Of a stretch of 35,071 bases of DNA, positions 27,082-35,071 are shown one piece after another. The position numbers and the translations under genes are program-made. The notes under the pieces were generated by a model. That model was given only the letters and a program-made list of their open reading frames with translations. It did no database searches and was not told the DNA's origin. Numbering within the stretch: position 1 is the first letter of the stretch; every line of letters starts with the position of its first letter. This stretch comes from Ignavibacteriales bacterium. Its GTDB lineage: Bacteria > Bacteroidota > Ignavibacteria > Ignavibacteriales > Ignavibacteriaceae. The DNA lies in contig JADJMD010000007.1 of assembly GCA_016709765.1 (NCBI GenBank), positions 1-35,071 on the forward strand. Direction: 5' to 3'.

Positions 27082-28990
27082 TGGCAAAGCTAGATTCAAA
27101 AATTCCCCAAGGAAATATTTCAGAAAAATGGACTAACCATAAATTCAACATGAAACTGGTTAATCCTGCTAACAAAAGAAAATTTGATATAATTGTTGTT
27201 GGAACAGGTTTAGCTGGTGCTTCAGCCGCAGCTTCACTTGGCGAGCTTGGATATAATGTTAAGGCGTTTACTTTTCACGATAGTGCAAGAAGAGCACACA
27301 GTATTGCTGCTCAAGGTGGAATAAATGCTTCCAAGAATTATCAAAATGATGGTGACTCAACCTATAGATTATTTTATGATACGGTTAAGGGCGGAGATTT
27401 TCGTGCACGTGAAGCAAATGTTCATCGTCTTGCAGAAGTAAGCGGAAACATTATTGATCAATGTGTTGCTCAAGGTGTTCCATTTGCTAGAGATTACGGT
27501 GGATTACTTGATAACCGTTCATTCGGAGGTGCGCAGGTTTCCAGAACTTTTTATGCAAGAGGCCAAACGGGTCAACAATTGTTACTTGGTGCAGTTAGTG
27601 CTTTAAAACAGACAAGTTGATAAAGGTTCTGTTAAATTGTATTTAAGAAGAGAAATGCTTGATGTTGTAGTTGTTGATGGCGCTGCCAAAGGAATTGTTG
27701 TAAGAAATTTATTAACTGGTGAGATTGAAAAATATTCCGCACACGCAGTTGTACTTGCAACCGGTGGATACTCAAACGTGTTTTTCTTATCAACAAATGC
27801 AATGAACTGTAACGCAACTGCAATCTGGCGTGCACATAAACGCGGAGCTTATTTTGCAAATCCTTGTTTTACACAAATCCATCCAACCTGTTTACCATTA
27901 CACGGCGAATCACAATCTAAACTTACATTGATGAGTGAATCTTTACGTAATGATGGAAGAGTTTGGGTATCAAAGAAAAAAGGGGATATGAGAAATCCTT
28001 CTGATATTCCTGAAGACGAAAGAGATTATTATCTTGAAAGAAAATATCCTTCGTTTGGAAATTTAGCTCCAAGAGATATTTCATCACGTGCAGCAAAAGA
28101 AGTTTGTGATGAAGGAAGAGGTGTAAAAGGCGGTGAGGCTGTTTACCTTGATTTTAAGGATGCAATAAATCGTTTGGGACAAAAAGTAATTGAAGAACGT
28201 TATGGTAATTTGTTTGAGATCTATGAAACAATTACAGGAGAAAATCCATACAAATCTCCAATGATGATTTATCCCGCGCCGCATTATACAATGGGCGGAT
28301 TGTGGGTAGATTATAATTTAATGAGTAATGTTCCCGGATTATTTGTACTTGGAGAAGCAAACTTCTCAGATCACGGTGCAAACCGTTTGGGTGCATCTGC
28401 ACTTATGCAAGGCTTGGCAGATGGTTATTTTGTTATTCCTTACACAATGGGAAATTATCTTGCCGGCGATAAACCAACTTTAGTAAAAACTGATCATCCT
28501 GAATTTGAAAAAGTTGCTAAAGAAGTAACAGATTTAACAAACAAACTTCTTTCCATAAAGGAAATCGAACTGTTGATGATTTACATAAACAGCTTGGTAG
28601 AATTATGTGGGATAATGTTGGTATGGGAAGAAATGAAGCTGGTTTGAAAAAACAATCGAAGAAATAAGAAAAGTAAAAGAAGAATTCTGGAAAAATGTTA
28701 CTATTCCTGGTAGTGGTGATGATGTAAATCAAACGTTAGAGCGGGCTGGTAGATTAGTTGATTATTTTGAGCTTGGCGAACTTATGGCACTTGATGCACT
28801 TGATCGAAAAGAATCTTGCGGCGGACATTTCCGTGAAGAATATCAATTTGAAGACGGCGAAGCTAAACGTGATGATGAAAATTATTCTTACGTTGCTGCG
28901 TGGGAGTTTGCAGGCGAGAATAAATGGAATCTTCACAAAGAAGAATTGTATTATGAAAATGTTAAACAGGCTATTAGGAGTTACAAATAA
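27081..28990 (+). CDS. sdhA: Succinate dehydrogenase/fumarate reductase flavoprotein subunit, frameshifted
   Basis: This is the catalytic subunit that oxidises succinate or reduces fumarate. It has the FAD-binding Rossmann motif IIVVGTGLAGASAAA, the covalent-FAD His motif ARRAHSIAAQGGINAS, substrate-site segments (HPTCLPLHGES, LAPRDISSRA) and GEANFSDHGANRLGASAL. The C-terminal part reads DDLHKQLGRIMWDNVGMGRN and ALDRKESCGGHFREEYQ. The open frame is broken near 27615 (extra base), 28560 and 28648. The joined protein is about 635 residues, as expected for the B-type family, and ends at TAA 28988-28990, overlapping sdhB as TAATG. Gene order C-A-B is typical of the group. Confidence 0.95.
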
Positions 28991-29761
28991 TGGAAGCAAA
29001 GAAATTAAACCTTACGCTTAATATCTGGAGACAGAAAAACAATAAATCTGTAGGTAGTTTTGCCGCATACAAAGTTCAGGTTTCTCCTGATGCATCTTTC
29101 CTTGAAATGCTTGATGAGTTAAATAATACTCTCGAATTAAAAGGCGAAGAAGCAATACATTTTGAAAGTGATTGCCGCGAAGGTATTTGTGGAACTTGCG
29201 GACTTGTTATAAATGGCACGCCCACGGTCCATTACCCAAAATTGCAACTTGCCAGTTACACATGCGTAATTTTAAAGATGGTGAAACAATTTGGGTTGAA
29301 CCATTCAGAGCTAAGGCTTTTCCTGTTATAAAAGATTTGATGGTTGATCGATCTGGTTTTGATGAAATACTTCAGGCTGGGGGATATGTTTCAATAAATA
29401 CGGGTGGAGTTCCCGATGGAAATGCAATTCCGATCCAAAAAGAAGTTTCAAGTTTAGCAATGGATGCTGCAGCTTGTATTGGATGCGGAGCTTGTGTGGC
29501 TAGCTGCAAAAATGCAAGTGCTATGTTATTTGTTTCTGCTAAAGTTTCTCAGTACGCTTTGCTACCGCAAGGGCAGCCCTGAACGATTACATGAGAGTTG
29601 AGAAAATGGTAAAAGTTATGGATGATCTTGGATTTGGAAGCTGTACAAATACTTATGCTTGCGAAGCTGAATGCCCTAAAGGTATTTCTGTTACAAATAT
29701 CGCCAGAATGAACAGAGACTTTATGATTGCAAAAGTAAAATCTAAAGAAGTTGAAGCTTAG
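28990..29761 (+). CDS. sdhB: Succinate dehydrogenase/fumarate reductase iron-sulfur subunit, frameshifted
   Basis: This subunit carries electrons from FAD to the membrane quinone site. The N-terminal ferredoxin domain shows [2Fe-2S] ligands in CREGICGTCGLVING and ATCQLHM. The C-terminal domain shows cluster ligands CIGCGACVASC and GSCTNTYACEAECPKGISV for the [4Fe-4S] and [3Fe-4S] (or related) centres. Indels near 29222 and 29572 break it into three frames. The joined product is about 256 residues, ending SKEVEA at 29761. A strong terminator follows 20 bases later, closing the sdhCAB operon. Confidence 0.95.
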
Positions 29762-29781
29762 CAGATAAGAAATATTATACG

Positions 29782-29810
29782 AAGGCGATTTATTTAAATC
29801 GCCTTTTTTT
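29782..29810 (+). terminator. Intrinsic terminator of sdhCAB
   Basis: AAGGCGATTT and AAATCGCCTT pair perfectly (10 bp, 4-nt ATTT loop), and the second arm runs directly into seven T. This is a textbook rho-independent terminator. Confidence 0.95.
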
Positions 29811-29844
29811 GTTTAAAATCTTTGAAAAATTCATCTAAAAAAAA

Positions 29845-29875
29845 TTGCCTATATAGTTTTCATTCCTTACGTTTG
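29845..29875 (+). promoter_or_regulatory. Bacteroidetes-type promoter of the beta-propeller gene
   Basis: TACGTTTG (29868-29875) fits TAnnTTTG exactly, with TTG (29845-29847) 20 bases upstream. It lies between the sdh terminator and ATG 29898. Confidence 0.5.
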
Positions 29876-29897
29876 TATTAGACAACGGGAATAAAAA

Positions 29898-32378
29898 ATG
29901 AAAAACTTTAGTTTTCTTCTGTTATCACTTCTAATTAGTCAAGTTATTTATCCGCAAGAAAATTTAAACCAATCCTTAACAGATACAACCAGGCCAACAC
30001 AATATAGGCGGGGCATAGAACAAAATGGAAAATATATTATCTACGATGAAAAATATGCCGGCAAAAACCTTAATGAAATAAAGAGAGGATTATTTCCATT
30101 ACAAAGCACAGGCGTTTGGACAGAACTCAATCCCAAAATTCCCCGAGTAGATTACCTGGGTATTCATTTTGTAAATAAAGATACAGGCTGGGCTTGTGGA
30201 AATCTAGGAGCATTAATTAAAACAACAGACGGCGGACAAACGTGGGCAACAAAGGAAACGAACACAACAAATCCTATACTAAAAGTTAAAAGCTCTAATG
30301 GAGAAATAGTTATTGCCAGCGGATTTGGAGGAATAATTCTCCGCTCAACAGATGGCGGAGAAACATTTACAGAAATACCGAGCGGCGTATCAGGTGACTT
30401 ATGGGGATTGCAGATGTTAAACGATACTCTTGGTTTGGCTTGTGGAACTTCTAATTCACTTGTTAAAACAACCGATGCCGGGCAAACCTGGCAACAAATA
30501 TTTACACCTGGCTACACTTCTGATTACTGGTGGATAGATTTTCTTACCGAACAGTATGGCTTTATTGCGGCAAACGGTAAAGTATTAAAAACTACTGATG
30601 GCGGAAATAACTGGGAAATAATACAAGCCGGAGATAACCAGGCATTATTTAGTATTGATGCAATAGACAGTCTGCATATAGCTGCTGCAGGATATGGTGG
30701 AACAAGCTATCGAGGTAAAAATATTTACAGCAGCGATGGTGGATCCACGTGGGTAAATGGAGGACCATTAACTTTTGAAGCAGTTAACTGTATCCAATAT
30801 GTAAATCCAGATACTGGCTATTTAGTAATGACAAATGTATCTGCAAGGAAAACAACGAATAGAGGACAGGATTGGACCACTTTACAAGGAATAACAGATA
30901 ATTATGAATTACAATTTATGAAACAAAATAATATTGGTTACAGTGCGGGAAACGGATTGAAGATAAATAAGGCAGAAGGAAATTTAGATATATGGAATCG
31001 GCTGATAATAAACGACAATTTCTCAGATGTATTTTTTGTAAATGAACAGAAAGGATTTGTAATAAGTAGTTTTGGTTATTCTAACAATAATGGATTGTAC
31101 AAAAGTATAGATGGAGGAATAAGCTGGGAAATTGTTACTGGTGCACCGGATGGAGTTGATTTATTATTTCTTGACAGTTTAACCGGATTTATAGGGGCCA
31201 GCAATTCTATATACAAAACAACAGATGGAGGAGAGAGTTGGTATCCTACGAATGGAACTACAGGAGCAGGGAAAATATTTTTTTATAAATCAAAATACTG
31301 GTTGGGCAATACACAGCGGTACAATTTATAAAACTACAGATAAAGGAGAGAATTGGATTACACAGATAACGCTACCGGCAGATAGTTATACAAGTATATT
31401 TTGTTGACAGCTTAAACGGGTGGGCAACAAGCAGGTATGTATGGCAAACAAATGACGGAGGGCAAAACTGGATTCAGAGAACGGATATACCTGTCTTTTA
31501 GTAACGATATTTATTTTAATGGTTTGAAAGGATTTATAATAGAATTTTTGTCATTATATAAATCAGACGATTCGGGTGATACTTGGATTGAGCAGATAAA
31601 TTCACAATACATAATAAGGAATTTCGGCTGGCTTTCAGATACTATGGTTTTATTATGGGAGATGGGGTATATGAAACAAATGACAGCGGTGATACCTGGC
31701 AAGAAATATTAGGCTTAAGAAATGTAGGTTTAAGAAAATTTCAAGCCCAGTTAAATTATTTAGGCTATGCAATTGGTTACAATGGTTTAATATACAGCTA
31801 TTTTGATACTAGTTATGTGCCCGTAGAATTAACTTCATTCAGTGGTACATACAATGATAATAAAGTAATTTTACATTGGAAGATTGTCACCGAATTGAAT
31901 AATAAAGGATTTGAAATTGAAAAATCAAATGACAAAAGGATATGGAACCAGATAGGCTTTATGGATGGGAGAGGAACTTCTACTGAGCCGTATATCTATT
32001 CTTTTATTGATAAAAATTTGGGCGCTGGGAAATATCGATACAGATTAAAGCAAATAGACTACAATGGAATGTTTGAATACTCAAATACAATTGAAGTTGA
32101 AATAGGTACCCCAACAAAATTTTCTTTAGAACAAAACTACCCCAAACCCTTTCAATCCAATTACAACAATAAAATTCGATCTTCCGGAAGATGGATTAGT
32201 TAGCATGGAGATATATGATATTCTTGGACAGAGAGTAACAACACTAGTTAATGAAAATATGAAAGCCGGAAGATATGAGAAGGTATTTGATGCTTCAAAG
32301 TTTGCAAGCGGCGTTTACATTTATAAATTACAGGCTGGTAGTTTTGTTAATTCTAGGAAAATGATTTTATTAAGATGA
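29898..32378 (+). CDS. T9SS-exported beta-propeller (BNR/Ycf48-like repeat) protein, frameshifted
   Basis: Signal peptide MKNFSFLLLSLLISQVIYPQ is followed by about thirteen repeats with the Asp-box pattern (GTxxLIKTTDGGQTWxxx), for example KTTDGGQTWAT, RSTDGGETFTE, KTTDAGQTWQQ, KSIDGGISWEI and ETNDSGDTWQE. This gives one or two propellers of the Ycf48/sialidase-repeat kind. A beta module (VPVELTSFSGTYNDNKVILHW...) follows that is homologous to the one in the 1,755 protease. Then comes a type IX sorting domain: FSLEQNYP, EIYDILGQRVTTLVNENMKAG, GVYIYKLQAG, and a final SRKMILLR ending at 32378. Indels occur near 31285, 31405, 31500, 31665 and 32147. It probably acts at the cell surface or in the medium; its binding target is unknown. 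Confidence 0.9.
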
Positions 32379-32397
32379 TTTAGGAAAGATTTACTTG

Positions 32398-32447
32398 AAA
32401 TCCGATTTACTAACCAAAGTATGGTTTAGTCTTTAATCGGGATTTTT
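32398..32447 (+). terminator. Terminator after the beta-propeller gene
   Basis: AAATCC-GATT (32398-32407) pairs with AATCGGGATTT (32435-32445; one bulge), with a small inner hairpin AACCA/TGGTT, and ends in a T-run. It starts 20 bases after the stop codon. A one-base loss in the left arm would explain the bulge. Confidence 0.7.
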
Positions 32448-32484
32448 TATATTTAGCCCTACAATCAAACTAGAAGAGAATTAT

Positions 32485-34275
32485 ATGTTTGAAAACGAAA
32501 TAAAATTTATAAGTGATTTTACTTTTAAATAAAGTAAAAGATCTTGGATCCTTTATAACTGTTGAAAAATTTCTTTCAACTGATATACATCCATCCATAA
32601 AAAAAATATGTGGAAGGTGAAATTGATTACCTTATTTCTGAAGATCGGGAAAAATTAATTGAAAATTTCTCGTTTGATTATTCAGGGACAGAAATTTCTA
32701 ATTATTTTACTCTCATCGGGAATGAAATTAAAAAAAATAAAAGATTTCTTTGAGGATATAAAAAACATTATACTTCAGGCAGTTTCATTCAATGCCAATT
32801 ATGTTGTTCGTCCAAAATGGTCGCTCTCAAATTAATTTGGTAACAACAAATCAGTTTCAATTAATGAACTTAATTTGATGTTAAACTATACCTATTATTA
32901 TGAATATCTGAATAATGTTTTTCTGGCTTATTTATCAAAGAAAAAGATTTTAAATGTTACGGTTACGGAGTTTGAGTTAATTGTAAATAAGATTGATCGC
33001 GAGTCGATAGTTTCATCAAAGTAAACTAGTGGATAATGCACTATATGCGATTGCAGATTATTTTAGTGTTGGAGGTCTAAATAAATCTAGTGTTTCTGTC
33101 GAATCAGTTGAAAATTTTCTAAAGGAAAAGAACCTACTGAACTTCTCTTAAGTTAAAGCGAGCCTACTCTAGTTCATCAAAAAAGAAAGTTGATATTGAA
33201 GATATTAGGAAAGTACTTTACTCTACATTAAGTATTGATTCTCCATTTGTTGATGCAGACTATGGAGTTGAAGTAATAGTCAGCGACAAGCATTTTGAAA
33301 ACCCACTTAAAGATGAGTTTATTGATGAAAAGAGCCAATAGATAATGAGACAGACATTGAACTTTAAATCCTGGAAATCGATTCAGCAGTGGATGAGAGT
33401 CTTCTTGAAACTATAAGGAATCAAATGAGATTCAAACCCAAGACAGCTACTTGATGTTGTTGGAGAAACTCCCTTTAGAGGTTATTGAAGAAGCTTTACC
33501 CTTATCCAAACCTGAAAAATCTGAGATTACAAAATGATGAGGTTAACTATGTTGAAACTGAATCAAAGGAATTAGATGAAAATTCAGACATACTTGAGAT
33601 AGACTCGAGCAACTCATTTTGAAGACACTGAACTAGTTAGTGAATTAAATGTCGTCGATGATGATGAAACAACTTTAATAAAATCAATTGATGAAGAAGA
33701 AGTTCTGCACATTTAACGGAAGAAATTGAAAAGACAAATCTGATGAAATTATTATCTCGATGAAAAGGAGCAGGAAGACCTGCTGAACTTTTTACGACAA
33801 CGAGCTCCGAAATATCTATTGATGATGATACTCCCGTAGTAATAGATAAAAACCAGAATTTGATGAAAGCATTCCTGAAGATTTGAAATGTATTAGAGTT
33901 TGAACACGAACTGCCAATTATTGAAGAATTAGAAAATGAGATACCAATAGAAAAATTAGATTTTGAAAAAGATTTACTTGGGGTGGATGACACCAAGATG
34001 AAGATGAAGGACTGAAAACTTCCACCGAAACAATAAAAAAAAACGAGGCGATGATATATTTATTTATCTTTCTAAAAAGAAATAGATAGAATTATTAAGA
34101 ACCCTTTTTAATTTGATAGTGAAGATTTTGCAAATACAGTTGAAAAATGTCTAGGTGTAATACGTATGAAGAAGCCTCAACAATTTTAGAAAATATTTTT
34201 AAATATGCTCGTATCAAACCATAGCCGCGATGCAAGTTCATTATCAGTGCGGTAGCTAAATTATTTAATGTATAG
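32485..34275 (+). CDS. Large acidic protein of unknown function upstream of obgE, heavily frameshifted
   Basis: I cannot name this gene. Pieces in all frames join into about 595 residues, from MFENEIKFISDFTLNKVKDL to a C-terminus reading ASSLSVAVAKLFNV (stop 34273-34275). The N-terminal part (to about 33,250) looks folded and mixed alpha/beta. The middle (33,300-34,000) is very rich in Asp, Glu and Ser with little hydrophobic content, so is probably disordered. The last 75 residues (DDIFIYLSKKEIDRIIK..., NTYEEASTILENIFKYARI) look like a compact helical domain. No signal peptide or membrane segment is seen, so it is probably cytoplasmic. It ends five bases before obgE and is likely co-transcribed with it. 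A weak TTTA-N19-TATATTTA promoter-like pair (32425-32455) overlaps the preceding terminator. More than ten indels are present. Confidence 0.65.
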
Positions 34276-34280
34276 AAATA

Positions 34281-35071
34281 ATGTTTATTGATTTTGTCAA
34301 ATTGAAGTTGGATCAGGTAAAGGCGGCAATGGAGCCGTTGCGTTCCGAAGGGAAAAAAATTTGTTCCAAAGGGCGGTCCTTCCGAGGAAATGGCGGTTGA
34401 TGGAAGTGTAATTTTTGAAACACAACCAAACTTATCAACTCTTTTAGATTTTAGATATAAAAAATTTTTGCGGGTGACGGAAAACCGCGCATCATTAAAA
34501 GATGGAAAATGGTGAGGATATAGGTCATGCAAAAGTTCCAGTTGGAACTATTGTTAAAGATGTCAGGAAACAGAAGAAGTTTTGTTAGATCTATCCGAAG
34601 CAAATAAAAGTTGAATTTGCAAAGGGGGTACAGGTGGAAAGGGGAATAGTAATTTTGCAACTCCAACAAGAAGAACCCCAAGGTTTGCAACAATGGAAAA
34701 CCTGGAGAACAACGAAAATTAATTTTGAGCAGTTAATCGCAGATGTTGGACTAGTTGATTTCCGAATGCTGGTAAATCTACTCTTATTTCAAAAATATTC
34801 AGCCGCAAAACCAAAGATTGCTGATTACCCATTTACAACACTTGAACCAAATTTAGGAATTGTTAGATATCGAGATTATCAAAGCTTTACGGTTGCAGAT
34901 ATTCCAGGAATTATTGAAGGTGCCTATGAAGGTAAGGGATTAGGAATTAAATTCTTGCGGCATATTGAGTTAACCAGAATTCTATTATTTCTAATAGATA
35001 CACTCGGAAAAACTATCAGAATGATTTTGACACGCTTTATAATGAACTTAAAAGTACAGCAAAAAACTTGT
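34281..35071 (+). CDS. obgE: GTPase Obg (ObgE/CgtA), 3'-truncated and frameshifted
   Basis: This ribosome-associated GTPase is needed for 50S maturation and stringent-type control. The start MFIDFVK at ATG 34281 is typical. The glycine-rich Obg fold is recognisable across frames (KFVPKGGPS, GSVIFETQPNLSTLLDFRYKK, VPVGTIVKDV, FAKGGTGGKGNSNFATPT), followed by RRTPRFA. The G domain shows GFPNAGKSTLISK (one base restored near 34760), YPFTTLEPNLGIV (G2), VADIPGIIEGAYEGKGLG (G3), and then FLRHIELTRILLFLID. The window ends before G4 (NKxD). At least eight one-base errors occur in under 800 bases. Essentiality argues for sequence error rather than decay. Confidence 0.93.

Noticed and set aside
1..35071. 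CRISPR arrays, tRNA/rRNA genes, transposases or prophage
   Set aside because: No regularly spaced direct repeats, no tRNA cloverleaf or CCA-type ends, and no transposase, integrase or phage structural motifs were seen on either strand.

Overview
The window is AT-rich DNA from a member of the Bacteroidetes/Chlorobi (FCB) group. The best fit is Ignavibacteria (Ignavibacterium/Melioribacter-like). The evidence is three secreted proteins ending in a type IX secretion (T9SS) sorting domain that opens with QNYPNPFNP, a Bacteroidetes-style promoter (TTTG-N19-TAnnTTTG-like), a diheme cytochrome b SdhC, and Ignavibacteria-like proteins throughout. This placement is inferred from family resemblance; no search was run.

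A large technical feature dominates the window. Many genes, including essential ones (metG, obgE, sdhA, sdhB), are broken by single-base insertions and deletions, many of them in homopolymer runs. Errors are densest at 1-7,100 and 27,600-35,071 and sparser in between. Unpolished sequence or contig edges explain this better than pseudogene decay. Each gene below is therefore given its full extent as reconstructed across the frameshifts.

Layout. 1-3,748 (+): the 3' part of methionyl-tRNA synthetase, then a T9SS-exported subtilisin-like protease. 3,864-8,908 (+): an outer-membrane-biogenesis operon with a double-parvulin lipoprotein, a SurA-like lipoprotein with a degenerate parvulin region, SurA, and a MoxR AAA+ ATPase. 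8,920-13,591 (-): AI-2E-family permease, Nfu Fe-S scaffold, Mrp Fe-S carrier ATPase and polyphosphate kinase. 13,707-16,506 (-): trkA-trkH potassium uptake. 16,758-19,856: small stress or housekeeping genes (fasciclin, OsmC, VOC protein, a secreted His-rich two-repeat protein, isochorismatase-like hydrolase). 20,035-22,011: a divergent pair, a C39-like cysteine peptidase and a D-Ala-D-Ala-ligase-like ATP-grasp enzyme. 22,124-23,029: a T9SS protein with an in-frame stop just before its sorting domain. 23,118-26,193 (-): a cobalamin locus with promoter, B12 riboswitch, BtuB-type receptor and small membrane protein. 26,410-29,761 (+): sdhCAB. 29,898-32,378 (+): a T9SS beta-propeller protein. 32,485-35,071 (+): an acidic protein of unknown function followed by obgE, which runs off the window.

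Four different short palindromic intergenic repeats occur at 19,227, 19,916, 23,080 and 25,999. The last lies inside the cobalamin riboswitch, apparently in its P4 arm, and is the most striking observation here. Other leads are the ATP-grasp/cysteine-peptidase pair, the duplicated His-x3-Tyr-x3-His secreted protein, and the nonsense codon ahead of a T9SS signal. No CRISPR array, tRNA, rRNA, phage or transposase was seen.
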